Positions 30,751 to 39,126 of a stretch of DNA of 64,000 nt are shown in pieces. The translations under genes were made by a program, and so were the position numbers. How positions within the stretch are numbered: position 1 is the stretch's first letter; every line of letters starts with the position of its first letter. This DNA is from Pseudolabrys sp. (GTDB lineage: Bacteria > Pseudomonadota > Alphaproteobacteria > Rhizobiales > Xanthobacteraceae). Location of the stretch: NCBI GenBank assembly GCA_022841665.1, contig JALHRB010000001.1, forward strand, positions 136,984-200,983, given 5' to 3'. Under the pieces are notes generated by a model. The model made no database searches and was not told the origin of the DNA. It was given only the letters and a program-made list of their open reading frames with translations.

Positions 30751-30780
30751 CGAAACGGCGGGCCCCCACCCGCCGTTTCG
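30751..30780 (-). terminator. Terminator between rlmB and a secreted-protein gene
   Basis: A perfect 12-bp stem cgaaacggcggg/cccgccgtttcg is followed on the minus strand by TTTTTT. It is a strong intrinsic terminator for the minus-strand gene ending at 30803 and a likely partial one for rlmB. Confidence 0.85.
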
Positions 30781-30802
30781 CGTCCCACGAGCCTTGAAAT
30801 TT

Positions 30803-31501
30803 TTATTCGGCGCTGGCGCTCGCATTGGCGCGCTCGCCCTTGCGGAACAAGCGGATGCTCATGCGGTCGGGGCCGAGGATCGTGACTTCGGCTTCGGCCT
30901 GGATGACACGCTTCTTGGTGTCGTCCTGCCCGGCGCGCTTTTTCGCCGGACGCTCCTTGAATTCCTGCGGCTCGATCGTCGCGGTCGAGACGCGCTTGCC
31001 GCGGCGGGCAGGCGCCGCCGCCGGCGCGTCGCCGTCGACATAGTGGTGGCGCTCGATCACGCGCGGCGGATCGTCGACATAACGCTTGGTCTCGATCACC
31101 ACCGGCTTCTCGTACACGATCTTCTTGGTGTTGATGACGCGCTTGCTGTGGCGCTGGCGCAATTCCTCGATCACCGCAGGGTCGTTCGGCTTCGGCTGAC
31201 GGTCGAAGCGGCCGGGCTTGGGCACGTCGGGCTTGGGCTCGGCGCGCGCGCTCTCGACGCGGGTGATGATGTTGCCCTTGCGCTCGGCGCCGACATAAGG
31301 CTGGCTGCGGCCCTGGCCGGGGCGCTGGATCACATAGGTGTTGGGCGCGACTTCGACCGCGTAAGACTGGCCGGGCGACGCATAAGGATAGAGCGGCGCC
31401 GGCGACGGCGCGCCGTAATACTGCGGCTGCGCCGCGGTCGCCGGCAGCAGCACGGCCGCGCCGACGGCGGCGGCAAGAAACCAATGCGACGTCCTGTTCA
31501 T
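30803..31501 (-). CDS. Secreted protein of unknown function
   Basis: This 232-residue protein has a signal peptide (about 1-23, WFLAAAVGAAVLLPATAA). A Tyr/Pro-rich stretch (about 25-60) follows. The rest is a highly charged, Lys/Arg-rich region with repeated V-I-x-TKK/TKR strands (VINTKKIVYEKPVVIETKRYV). It looks disordered to beta-rich. The start overlaps the stop of the upstream 130-residue gene by 4 bases, so the two are coupled. Such pairs occur in related Hyphomicrobiales; function is unknown. Confidence 0.7.
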   Translation of the reverse strand: MNRTSHWFLAAAVGAAVLLPATAAQPQYYGAPSPAPLYPYASPGQSYAVEVAPNTYVIQRPGQGRSQPYVGAERKGNIITRVESARAEPKPDVPKPGRFDRQPKPNDPAVIEELRQRHSKRVINTKKIVYEKPVVIETKRYVDDPPRVIERHHYVDGDAPAAAPARRGKRVSTATIEPQEFKERPAKKRAGQDDTKKRVIQAEAEVTILGPDRMSIRLFRKGERANASASAE

Positions 31502-31890
31502 TTCAACAACGGTCCCTGGACTTGCGGCGGAAAGCCGTAGCGCGGCTCAGGCTCGAAGGCCGACGAGGTCCACCAATAGCGGCGATAGCTTTCGGCCGGC
31601 TTGTAATGGCTGCGGATGGAGAGGTGCTCGCGGCGACCGACGCGCGGCTTCTTGCCGGTCGCCGGGAAGTAGTGGCGATGCTGCCACGGCGCGCGCCAAT
31701 AGGAGCGCACATACACGCCGGGCTCGGAATCGTAGATCACCAATTGCGGGGCGCGCACGCCGCCGGCGTAAACGCCGACGGTCGCGCCGCCGCCACTCCA
31801 GACGCGCGCGTCCGCGGCGGCCGCGGCGGCAATGCCGGCGAAGCTGAAAGCGAAAGCTGCGGTTGCTGTGAGTGTGCGCATGACACGCAT
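31498..31890 (-). CDS. Small secreted protein of unknown function
   Basis: This 130-residue protein has a signal peptide (hydrophobic AAFAFSFAGIAAAAAADA, cleavage near residue 27). A Tyr/Arg/Trp-rich mature part includes VYVRSYWRAPWQHRHYFP and YRRYWWTSS. The ribosome site AAGGAT lies just before ATG 31890. The family is unknown to me. It overlaps the next gene by ATGA, and both are probably periplasmic. Confidence 0.7.
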   Translation of the reverse strand: MRVMRTLTATAAFAFSFAGIAAAAAADARVWSGGGATVGVYAGGVRAPQLVIYDSEPGVYVRSYWRAPWQHRHYFPATGKKPRVGRREHLSIRSHYKPAESYRRYWWTSSAFEPEPRYGFPPQVQGPLLK

Positions 31891-32057
31891 CCAATCCTTC
31901 AGATCGGAGCGCAGTGTATACGAAGGCTTTACCCTGCCGCGTTCATTCGCGGGGTAACATTAATCGCGACCGCGGTTTGTGGACACGCGTGCCTGACCTG
32001 CGGCGCGCGGAAATAGCGGCTAAAGCTGACGCGATACCGTCGTTAAAGTTAATCGGA

Positions 32058-32333
32058 ATGCCGCACCGCCGCCCGCCTGCCCCGGCTGCCAATGTTACCA
32101 GACCGCGCGGAACTTTCCGCCAGCGCTACGACGATCTCGAAGCGCGCCGCACCGCGCTGGTCGCACGGCTGCGCGGCCTCGGCGGACGGGCCGAAAAGCA
32201 TCCGGGCCACAACCGCGCGCTCAAGCTGCTCAACGACACCTTCCGCAAGGCCAAGCTGACGCAGCGGGTCGCCGTGCTTGGGGCGGCCGCCTGGCTGATC
32301 GATGTGTTGGAAAAGGTGACGATGACGGTCTAG
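32058..32333 (+). CDS. Conserved-looking small protein of unknown function
   Basis: This 91-residue basic protein starts MPHRRPPAPA. A helical region (FRQRYDDLEARRTALVARLRGL) is followed by KHPGHNRALKLLNDTFRKAK and a more hydrophobic C-terminal helix (RVAVLGAAAWLIDVLEKV). It has no signal peptide. It lies alone between a divergent secreted-protein pair and tRNA-Thr. The start is uncertain because the ribosome site is weak, and a longer frame extends to 31914. Confidence 0.55.
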   Translation: MPHRRPPAPAANVTRPRGTFRQRYDDLEARRTALVARLRGLGGRAEKHPGHNRALKLLNDTFRKAKLTQRVAVLGAAAWLIDVLEKVTMTV

Positions 32334-32521
32334 TGGAAACTGCTCGAAACCGTGAATCGCGGCGTCGTCCCCCTCTGACCCGACCTCGGCCGCTCGCCCG
32401 CCCTGGGCGACCCGCCGAAGGTCCCGCGAGAAGGGGGCGCTTTCTTATGACGCATAACGAGGGCAATGGGGCCGGGCGCCGCTTGTGGCCGGCGGGCGAC
32501 GCTGATAGCTCTCGGCCTCAA

Positions 32522-32596
32522 GCCGGGTTAGCTCAGCGGTAGAGCAGCGGTTTTGTAAACCGAAGGTCGGGGGTTCAATCCCCTCACCCGGCACCA
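32522..32596 (+). tRNA. tRNA-Thr (anticodon TGT)
   Basis: The 75-base cloverleaf has acceptor GCCGGGT/ACCCGGC, anticodon loop TTTGTAA (TGT), T-loop GGTTCAATCC and encoded CCA. Confidence 0.95.
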
Positions 32597-32718
32597 GACC
32601 CGACGGTTTCCGCCCAAAAATAACGCGAAAGTGCCTGCCGGCGGCCGCCGGAGGACCTTGTTCGCCGGTTGCAGAGTGTGCCAGACTGCTAACGTTGGTA
32701 ATACTTCGGAGATCTAGC

Positions 32719-32922
32719 ATGCCTCAGGGCACCGTAAAGTGGTTCAATCCGACGAAGGGCTACGGCTTCATCCAGCCCCAAGAAGGCGGGAAGGATGTGT
32801 TCGTGCACATCTCGGCGGTCGAACGCGCCGGACTTAGCACACTGAACGAGGGACAGACCGTTCAGTTCGAGCTCGTCGAGAACCGCGGCAAGACATCCGC
32901 GGAGAACCTCAAGGTCAAGTGA
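32719..32922 (+). CDS. Cold-shock family RNA chaperone
   Basis: This 67-residue CspA-type OB-fold protein binds single-stranded nucleic acid. RNP-1-like KGYGFIQP and RNP-2-like VFVHISAV motifs are present. GGAG lies 7-8 bases before ATG 32719; an in-frame start 8 codons upstream is not supported. The upstream 100 bases hold a possible promoter (GTTGCA, 16 bases, TAACGT). Whether it is cold-inducible cannot be told. Confidence 0.95.
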   Translation: MPQGTVKWFNPTKGYGFIQPQEGGKDVFVHISAVERAGLSTLNEGQTVQFELVENRGKTSAENLKVK

Positions 32923-32970
32923 CCCTGAGTCTTCTGAGCTGAACTTCGGTTTCGCTGTCTGAATTGTACG

Positions 32971-32991
32971 CCGCCGGGTCTTGCCCGGCGG
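32971..32991 (+). terminator. Hairpin after cold-shock gene
   Basis: An 8-bp stem ccgccggg/cccggcgg lies 48 bases after the cold-shock stop and between two convergent genes. There is no T-run. Confidence 0.5.
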
Positions 32992-33051
32992 ATGACGCAC
33001 GTTTCGACGGAAATGCCGCGGCGGCACGCTCAGACGATTGTCCTGCGCTCG

Positions 33052-33480
33052 TCAGCGCGCGAGCTTCTCGAGTTCCGGAAACGGCGCGAAGACCGCGTCC
33101 TTGCACAGATCGCGCACGTCCCGCGGCACGTCGAAGAAGCGGTCGAGCTTGCCCGACACGTAGATCGCCACCCCGTCCTTCGATCCCAAATATTTGCCGG
33201 CACTGTCGCGCGCGTTGAAGCGCACGCAGGAAACGTAGCGCTCGCCCGGCCCAATGTTCTTGAGCGCCGGCTGCGACACGCCCGCGCCGCGCACGCCGGT
33301 CGGATCGTTGAGATAGGTGCGCAGATAGGCCAACAGGTCGGCCCTGTAGTTCTGCGGGAAGACGTTCTGCGCCTCCCAGCGCGCTTTCAGTTCGGCCGCG
33401 CTCGGCCCGACGCCGTCGCCGGCACAGCCGCCGAGCGCCATCGCTGCCGCCAGTACCGCCGCCAGCCCGTTCCTCCGCAT
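33052..33480 (-). CDS. Putative lipoprotein
   Basis: This 142-residue protein starts MRRNGLAAVLAAAMALGGC. The lipobox ALGGC (cysteine at residue 19) predicts a lipid-anchored periplasmic protein. The mature part has PQNYRADLLAYLRTYLNDP and YVSCVRFNARDSAGKY, then a C-terminal domain. A start 8 codons upstream lacks the GGAG site that precedes ATG 33480. No further family was recognised. It lies divergent from the metallo-hydrolase gene at 33606. Confidence 0.7.
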   Translation of the reverse strand: MRRNGLAAVLAAAMALGGCAGDGVGPSAAELKARWEAQNVFPQNYRADLLAYLRTYLNDPTGVRGAGVSQPALKNIGPGERYVSCVRFNARDSAGKYLGSKDGVAIYVSGKLDRFFDVPRDVRDLCKDAVFAPFPELEKLAR

Positions 33481-33605
33481 TCCGCTTCTCCAAATCTTCC
33501 GCATGGCGCGCGCCCCGCGCCCATCATAGCGCCCGGCGCCATCGTTGCGAAATTGCTATAGGCTGCGCGGACCGGAATGCGCCCGGTCTGCCGAGAGACA
33601 ATCGC

Positions 33606-34562
33606 GTGCCCCTGCTCAGCCGCCGCTCCTTCCTCGCCGCCTCCGCACTGGCCGGCCTCGCATGGCCCGCCGGCGCTTCCGCGCCCTTCGCCACCGCGCA
33701 AGGCCCCGGCGTCTACCACACCAAGCTCGGCGACTATCAGGTCACCGCGCTCTATGACGGCATCTGGACCGTGCCGATCGACGACAAGTTCATCCGCAAC
33801 GCCAGTGCCTCCGCGGTGGACGAAGCGCTCAAGGCCGCGTTCCTGCCGCCGCGCGTGCTGCCAATCTCGTTCACCGTGCTGCTGGTGAACACCGGCTCGA
33901 AGCTGATCCTGATCGACACCGGCACCGCCGGCCAGGTCGCCGACACCGCCGGCAGCCTGCTCGACAACCTCAAAGTCGCAGGAATAGCGCCAGCGGCGAT
34001 CGACACGATCGTCATCTCGCATTTCCATCCCGACCATATCGACGGCATCAAGACCAAGGACGGCGACAAGATCTTTCCCAACGCGGAAATCCTGGTGCCG
34101 GAGCCGGAATGGGCGTTCTGGATGGACGACGGCAACCAGAGCCGCGCCGTGGGCGCCGTGCTGCGCTACTTCCGCAACGCGCGGCGCATCTTTGCCGACA
34201 TCGCCAAAGACGTGCGCCGCTTCAAGCCCGGCGCCGAGGTGGCGCCCGGCGTCGTGTCGATGCCGGCCTACGGCCACACGCCCGGCCACACCGCCTTCTC
34301 GATCCATTCCGGCAAGGCCTCGCTCCTGGTGATGAGCGACACCGTGCGTAATCCCTATTTGTTCGCGCGCCACCCGCGCTGGCAGCCGAGCTTCGATATG
34401 GATGGGCCGATGGCGGTGAAGGCGCGCCTGCGCATGCTCGACCGGGCCGCCGCCGACCGCATGCTGGTCGAGGCCTATCACTTCCCCTTCCCGGCCTGCG
34501 GTCACATCGAGCGTCGGCGCGGCGGCTACGACTTCGCGCCCTCGATGTGGGCCCCGCTCTAG
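33606..34562 (+). CDS. Metallo-beta-lactamase-fold hydrolase, Tat-type signal
   Basis: This 318-residue protein begins with GTG and has a twin-arginine signal (SRRSFLAASALAGLAW, residues 5-20), so folded export to the periplasm is predicted. The zinc motif HFHPDH is at residues 139-144. A later histidine lies in GHTPGHT, a zinc-ligand aspartate in VMSDTV, and a C-terminal histidine in EAYHFPF. The layout fits the lactonase/quorum-quenching-like branch of the superfamily, but the substrate is unknown. It is monocistronic. Confidence 0.85.
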   Translation: MPLLSRRSFLAASALAGLAWPAGASAPFATAQGPGVYHTKLGDYQVTALYDGIWTVPIDDKFIRNASASAVDEALKAAFLPPRVLPISFTVLLVNTGSKLILIDTGTAGQVADTAGSLLDNLKVAGIAPAAIDTIVISHFHPDHIDGIKTKDGDKIFPNAEILVPEPEWAFWMDDGNQSRAVGAVLRYFRNARRIFADIAKDVRRFKPGAEVAPGVVSMPAYGHTPGHTAFSIHSGKASLLVMSDTVRNPYLFARHPRWQPSFDMDGPMAVKARLRMLDRAAADRMLVEAYHFPFPACGHIERRRGGYDFAPSMWAPL

Positions 34563-34565
34563 CGC

Positions 34566-34823
34566 TCAGCGGATTTCGGACGGCCACAAGCGGCCGCTCG
34601 AATCGGGACGAAAAACAAACGGGCGGCCCGACGGCGCATAGATGACGCCTTCTGAGCTATCGGGGCGATGGACCCTGCCGGACTCGCCACGCTGCCGACC
34701 GTCATTGTAACGATCGAAGCGCTGCTCCGTAGAATAACGGTTGTACCGCTCGCCACGCACGTCTGCCGCCGCCCGAACGGCGCCGACCGATAGAATTGCG
34801 CACGCCACCATAATCGCTTTCAT
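34566..34823 (-). CDS. Small secreted protein of unknown function
   Basis: This 85-residue protein starts MKAIMVACAIL with AGGAG upstream. A signal peptide of about 20 residues is followed by a basic, Arg/Tyr/Asp-rich mature part (GERYNRYSTEQRFDRYNDGR) and a C-terminal VFRPDSSGRLWPSE. Its stop is 3 bases from that of the convergent hydrolase gene. A perfect FNR/FixK-type box lies about 100 bases upstream, so oxygen-dependent expression is possible. Confidence 0.6.
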   Translation of the reverse strand: MKAIMVACAILSVGAVRAAADVRGERYNRYSTEQRFDRYNDGRQRGESGRVHRPDSSEGVIYAPSGRPFVFRPDSSGRLWPSEIR

Positions 34824-34922
34824 TGCCGTCTCCTGAGCAGTGAGAGTGAGGCCAGGCGGGTTCACCCGCCAGGACACGGCGACATTTGAGCAACGCGCAC
34901 GCGCGCGCCTTGACCCACATCG

Positions 34923-34936
34923 TTGATGCCGATCAA
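34923..34936. promoter_or_regulatory. FNR/FixK-type box
   Basis: TTGAT-GCCG-ATCAA is a perfect match to the FNR consensus. It lies upstream of the 85-residue secreted-protein gene (start 34823). No good -10 is seen at the ideal distance in either direction, so activity is uncertain. Confidence 0.5.
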
Positions 34937-35028
34937 AAGGAGTGTCGATTTACCGTTCCCGCCGGGCGCCAATAAAAAAAAGGGCCATGATGGCGGACTT
35001 TGGCACGCAGCCCTGCCCGAGGTTGGAG

Positions 35029-35598
35029 CTACAGCTTCGACAGCTTGGCGACGTCGATCGCCTGTGCGTAGGACATCTTGGCCGCCGCGTCGGCCGAACC
35101 CTGCACGTTGACCAGGAATTTGTTGGCGACCACGAGAATAATGTCGCCTTCCCGGCTCTGAATGGCGCGCTGGTCGCCGACCCGGATCAGCTTGCCCATG
35201 GCGCCCGCGAGCGCCGGATTGGCCAAGAGCGGCGCGAACTGCATGATCATGGCGGAATCGCCGGTGATCGACACGTCGACCGTGTCGCCCTTGGCGTTGG
35301 TGTAGGTGCGGCTTGCGGCCGAAGCGCCGCCGAGGATCGAGGCGCCGACCGCGCTGGTCTGCGCGTCGTCGGCCTTCCAGCCGGCGAGCGGCGCCGGCAG
35401 CAGCTTGACGAAGCCTTCGGCGTTCTTCTGCGCGATCAGTTGCGAGGCGGTGTCGAGCGACTGCTTGGCGTTCGCCAGGTCGCCGGCCTGGTAGGCTTTA
35501 CGCGCGGCGTCGATGGAATCGAGAATGTCGTCGGCGGCCAGCGCCGGCATGGCCGCCGCGAGCGCGATGACGCCGCACAAGATACGCAGAAACCGCAT
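35029..35598 (-). CDS. Secreted protein of unknown function
   Basis: This 189-residue protein has a signal peptide (about 1-21, ILCGVIALAAAMPALA). A helical segment (IDAARKAYQAGDLANAKQSLDTA, TPR-like spacing) precedes a beta-rich C-terminal domain (about 70-189). The C-terminal domain includes TYTNAKGDTVDVSITGDS and GDIILVVANKFLVNVQG. It is predicted periplasmic; the family was not recognised. It starts 49 bases after the TonB receptor stop, with a hairpin between. An 8-base A-run on the plus strand (34973-34980) may form part of its terminator. Confidence 0.7.
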   Translation of the reverse strand: MRFLRILCGVIALAAAMPALAADDILDSIDAARKAYQAGDLANAKQSLDTASQLIAQKNAEGFVKLLPAPLAGWKADDAQTSAVGASILGGASAASRTYTNAKGDTVDVSITGDSAMIMQFAPLLANPALAGAMGKLIRVGDQRAIQSREGDIILVVANKFLVNVQGSADAAAKMSYAQAIDVAKLSKL

Positions 35599-35608
35599 GG
35601 TGTCGCCC

Positions 35609-35630
35609 TCCGGGGAATCGCTTCCCCGGA
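35609..35630 (-). terminator. Terminator after TonB receptor gene
   Basis: The stem tccggggaa/ttccccgga (9 bp, 4-base loop) lies 17 bases after the receptor stop. There is no T-run, so it may be a partial terminator before the secreted-protein gene. Confidence 0.55.
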
Positions 35631-35646
35631 AGGCTAGCAGATTCGA

Positions 35647-37761
35647 TCAGAACGTCGCCCCCGCCCGCACCGCGAATGTGCGGCCGGCCGCCGGATAGGC
35701 CACGAAATAACCCGGAGTCGAGGCGCTCGCGATTGCATAGTCGTAGTAGCTGACATCGAGCAGGTTCTGCACCGACACCGACCAGAAGAAGCGATCGACC
35801 TCGCCACCGAGCCGGACATCGACCGTCGCATTGGCCGGAATGACCGGCTGAACGTTGCGCGGGTCGTCTTCCATGTAGCGCTCGCCCCACATGCGCGCGA
35901 TCACGTCCAAGGTCGCCCATTTCTTGACGATGTCCCACGAGAAGCCCGCCGTCCCGCTCCAGCGCGAGACCAGGGGAACGTCGTGCCCGGAAAACGGGCC
36001 GCTGCGGAAGGTCGCCCGCTGGTAGGTTGCCGTGCCGCGCAGGCGGAAGTCGTCGCTGACCTCGTAATAGGCGGCGTTTTCCCAACCCTGACGCCGAGTC
36101 GGATCGAGATTGAAGTTCACTTTCTCCGGCTGGCGCAGATGGATCTCGTTGTTCAGATCCATCAGGTAGACCGTCGACTCGAGCTTGAAACGCCACGCCT
36201 GGAAGCGCACGCCGCCTTCGATGTCCTGCGACGTCTGCGTCTTGAGTGCAAAGTTGGCCGGGTTTCCCGCAAAGAACGGGCTGCCGACACCGACGCGCTC
36301 GTCCGCATTCGGCACGCGGAAGGCGCGGGCGACGCGGCCGAACACCGCGAGCATGGGCGACAGGCGATATTCGATGCCGACATGCGCGGCCCACTGCCAC
36401 TCGCTGCTGTTGAGCGGCGGCGCTTGCGGACTGCTGGCGTAAAAGCCGGCGTTCGGATCGGCGCCGGCGTTGTAGGCGTCGGTCGCTTTCACGCCGGTGC
36501 GCTGCAGACGGCCGCCGAACGAAATGTCCACGTCCGTCAACACCGTCGTCTTGTTCATGCCGTAGAGCGCGGCCGACGTCTGCCGGATGTCGTAGTGATG
36601 GATCGCCTGCCCGCCCTGGAATTGATAGCGGTCGGAATCGTATTGCGTCGTGTAGAAATCGACACCGGTCAGCAGGCGGCCGGGCATCCCAAACAGGTTA
36701 TGAGCGACGTCGAGACGCGGCGTCAGCGACGTCGTCGTCATGCCGGTGTTCACGTAATTCTGCGGGCCGCCCAGCGAGGCGCTGTAGGCAAAGCCGGAAG
36801 CCGCCGGGAAGTAATCGTAGAACTGGCTTTGCTGAAACTTGCGCCGCACGCCGCCGTCAACGATCAGCTCGGCGCCGGCCCATACCGGAACGGTGAACCC
36901 GCTCGTGAGATTGAAGCCCTGCTTGTTGCCCCAGTCGCGCGGCGTCGTGGCCGCACGGGTATTGTCCAGCGTGATCGGGAAAACGCGCGGCTGATTGGGC
37001 AGCGAGCCGGGCAAATTCTGGCGCTGCCGGTCGAATGCGGCGTTGAAGTAGTAACTGAACGGCGCCGTGCGATAGCTCAGGTTGGTGACGACGTTGTCTT
37101 GCCGCACCTCGCTGTTCTGGCGGTAGCCGCTCGCGGTCGCGGCGTTGCTGTAGACGGAGGTCGACCACGGGCCCGACGCCGCGCCGGCGGACTGCCGGCC
37201 TTCCAAAAAGCCGTATGAGCCGGCTGCGGCTTCGACTTTTCCCGAAACGCCGGGCTTGTCCTGCGTTTTCGTGACGATGTTGATGACGCCGCCGACAGCG
37301 CCGTCGCCGTACAGCACGGTGCCGCTGTTGCCGCGGGTGATCTCAATGCGCTCGATGCTGTTGAGCGGAATGCTGGCGAAATCGAAACCTTGCAGGTCGA
37401 AGTCCTGGTAGCGCCGGCCGTTGACCAGAATGAGCGTGTTCGATTGCGCATAGGGACCGAAGCCGCGCAGGTCGACCGTGTCGCCCGAGCCGATCGGGCT
37501 CCCATACAGGTGGCGAAGCTGAATGCCGGCTTGCGTGCCGAGGATGTCCGGCAGGCTCTGCGACGGCGAGCGCGCAATGTCGTCGGCGGTGATGACGCTT
37601 GACGACGTGCCGGCCATGATGCCGGTGCCGAGCCGGCTGAAGCCGACGTCGATCGGCGGCAGCAGCACCGCCCCGTTTTGCGAATCCTGCGCGCCTGCGC
37701 CGCGCGCAAGTAAGAGCGTCAGCGCCAGCGCGGCGCCCAGCCCACGACTATACAACCCCAT
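35647..37761 (-). CDS. btuB: TonB-dependent receptor, probable cobalamin transporter
   Basis: This 704-residue outer-membrane receptor has a signal peptide (residues 1-24, ending GAGA). A plug domain (about 50-165) contains LPDILGTQAGIQL, VDLRGFGPYAQSN and VLYGDGAVGGVINIVTK. A 22-strand barrel follows and ends in a terminal phenylalanine (VRAGATF). The plug sequence is general to siderophore and vitamin receptors. The B12 assignment rests on the cobalamin riboswitch in its leader. No adjacent BtuCDF genes are visible. Confidence 0.85.
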   Translation of the reverse strand: MGLYSRGLGAALALTLLLARGAGAQDSQNGAVLLPPIDVGFSRLGTGIMAGTSSSVITADDIARSPSQSLPDILGTQAGIQLRHLYGSPIGSGDTVDLRGFGPYAQSNTLILVNGRRYQDFDLQGFDFASIPLNSIERIEITRGNSGTVLYGDGAVGGVINIVTKTQDKPGVSGKVEAAAGSYGFLEGRQSAGAASGPWSTSVYSNAATASGYRQNSEVRQDNVVTNLSYRTAPFSYYFNAAFDRQRQNLPGSLPNQPRVFPITLDNTRAATTPRDWGNKQGFNLTSGFTVPVWAGAELIVDGGVRRKFQQSQFYDYFPAASGFAYSASLGGPQNYVNTGMTTTSLTPRLDVAHNLFGMPGRLLTGVDFYTTQYDSDRYQFQGGQAIHHYDIRQTSAALYGMNKTTVLTDVDISFGGRLQRTGVKATDAYNAGADPNAGFYASSPQAPPLNSSEWQWAAHVGIEYRLSPMLAVFGRVARAFRVPNADERVGVGSPFFAGNPANFALKTQTSQDIEGGVRFQAWRFKLESTVYLMDLNNEIHLRQPEKVNFNLDPTRRQGWENAAYYEVSDDFRLRGTATYQRATFRSGPFSGHDVPLVSRWSGTAGFSWDIVKKWATLDVIARMWGERYMEDDPRNVQPVIPANATVDVRLGGEVDRFFWSVSVQNLLDVSYYDYAIASASTPGYFVAYPAAGRTFAVRAGATF

Positions 37762-37780
37762 GACAAACGTTCCTTCGTTT

Positions 37781-37827
37781 GCGTTCGCGCAAAAGCGAAC
37801 GCATCGGGTGAGACCAAGCCCGATGCG
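37781..37827 (-). promoter_or_regulatory. Riboswitch expression-platform hairpins
   Basis: Two stems follow the aptamer: cgcatcggg/cccgatgcg (37800-37827) and gcgttcgc/gcgaacgc (37781-37802), overlapping by three bases. The second ends about 10 bases before the AAGGAA ribosome site of the receptor. That arrangement could hide the site when B12 is bound. The mechanism is inference. Confidence 0.5.
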
Positions 37828-37974
37828 AAGGACACGGCAGTTGACGCACGAGGTGCGACGCTGACGCTACCCGAAAGTCGTGGGAAAGGAGCTTTTCCAC
37901 GGCCTCCGCACCGGCATTGCCGTCACCGCTGCGAAAGACCGCTCCGTATGGACCCCTCGTCCACCGGTTGGGTG

Positions 37975-38177
37975 ACCGTGCTGGCAGGTCTCCTGGCTCG
38001 CGGGTCGTCGCCCAGTTGCGTCCGGCCTTCCCGGTTTCCCAGTGGCCATTATCGACGCGGGCTCGCCGCTCACAGTTGCGGGGGCAGCCACGGATGACGA
38101 CGAATTCGAAAGCCTGAATTCGTCGCGCCCGTGTTCCCTCTTTCGTCCCCGGAGCGACCCGGGGAACCAGCACGGGC
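37975..38177 (-). ncRNA. Cobalamin riboswitch
   Basis: The minus strand carries the B12 box AGCCAGGAGACCTGCC (37983-37998), the GCCACTG...GGGAAGGC core (38025-38046) and GCCCCCGCAACTG (38073-38085). These lie in the order of a class I cobalamin aptamer. A promoter candidate sits immediately upstream. B12 binding is expected to lower expression of the TonB receptor. Confidence 0.9.
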
Positions 38178-38180
38178 GAG

Positions 38181-38209
38181 ATGCTCCCTTTAAGCGGTAT
38201 GTGAGTCAA
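38181..38209 (-). promoter_or_regulatory. Promoter of riboswitch/receptor transcript
   Basis: TTGACT (38204-38209), 17 bases and GAGCAT (38181-38186) on the minus strand predict a start near 38174, exactly at the 5' end of the aptamer. Confidence 0.55.
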
Positions 38210-38354
38210 GCGTTCACGCCGGACACACGGATTCTTGAGGAAATTCGTTCGCACAGAGGGACTAGGCGCCGATCACGCAGTGTTATTCCCGTAACCGGCC
38301 GTTTCGGCGTATCGTCACGCAATCGCCGGAACGCTCCTCAGGAAAGGCTTCGTC

Positions 38355-38909
38355 ATGACCCTGTCCCAAGCGCTTCGCCATATCGGCGTCGTTGCCGCCG
38401 CCGCCCTTCTCGTGACGGCGGTGAGCCTCAAGCCCGCGCCCGTCTCCGCGATGGGCACCGACAATCCGCCGCCACCCAGCGATGACGGCAAAAAGAAGAA
38501 AAAGGACTCGAGCGCCATCGAGCAGCAGGAGCAGAAGCTCGCGCAGGAGAAATTCATGCGCGACTACCGTGCCGCCCGCGACCTCATCCTCGCCGGCAAC
38601 TACAAGGCCGGCGTCGCCGCCATGCACGCGCTCGGCCACGACGAGCACCCCGACGTCGCCAACTACATCGGTTATGCCAACCGCAAGATGGGCAATTACG
38701 ACGCCTCCAAGGTCTGGTACGAGAAGGCGCTCGCCGCCGACCCGCAGCACGTGCGCACGTGGTCCTATTACGGCATGTGGCACATGGAGCAGGGCAATCG
38801 CCTGAAGGCCGAGGACTATCTCGACAAGGTCAAGGCGATCTGCGGCACCGCCACCTGCGAGGAGTTCAAGCAGCTCCGCGCCGTGATCGACGGCAAGGCG
38901 AGCTACTAA
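38355..38909 (+). CDS. Secreted TPR-repeat protein
   Basis: This 184-residue protein has a signal peptide (about 1-32, AAAALLVTAVSLKPAPVSA). A low-complexity Pro then Lys segment (NPPPPSDDGKKKKK) follows. Tetratricopeptide helices then run from about residue 60 to 165, including RAARDLILAGNYKAGVAAM, ANYIGYANRKMGNYDASKVW and TWSYYGMWHMEQGN. It is likely a periplasmic protein-protein interaction module. It lies divergent from the B12-regulated receptor, and a good terminator follows. Specific partners are unknown. Confidence 0.8.
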   Translation: MTLSQALRHIGVVAAAALLVTAVSLKPAPVSAMGTDNPPPPSDDGKKKKKDSSAIEQQEQKLAQEKFMRDYRAARDLILAGNYKAGVAAMHALGHDEHPDVANYIGYANRKMGNYDASKVWYEKALAADPQHVRTWSYYGMWHMEQGNRLKAEDYLDKVKAICGTATCEEFKQLRAVIDGKASY

Positions 38910-38934
38910 GGCTCACTTTTACCACTGACGTGCG

Positions 38935-38962
38935 AAATGCCCCGCGAAAGCGGGGCATTTTC
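38935..38962 (+). terminator. Terminator after TPR gene
   Basis: An 11-bp stem aaatgccccgc/gcggggcattt with a gaaa loop is followed by TTCG. It is a strong intrinsic terminator 25 bases after the stop. Confidence 0.8.
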
Positions 38963-38984
38963 GTTCTGCGCCCCGGATCGCTTG

Positions 38985-39060
38985 ACTGTGCCCCGCTTAA
39001 ATGCAACTTTAACGTGTTCTTTATTTTTTGACAACTTATGAAAGCGTGCACTTTTCGGCC
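38985..39060 (+). promoter_or_regulatory. AT-rich region upstream of the zincin gene
   Basis: This A/T-rich stretch stands out from the GC-rich surroundings. It contains a perfect TTGACA (39028-39033) without a good -10 at 17 bases, and a TTGACT further upstream. It is a plausible promoter region for the 395-residue gene. Confidence 0.35.
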
Positions 39061-39126
39061 CGGCGCATGTCCGGCGGGGGCGCGGACAGCAGGCCGGCGA
39101 AGCAACGTCCCCCATGGGATTTGGCC

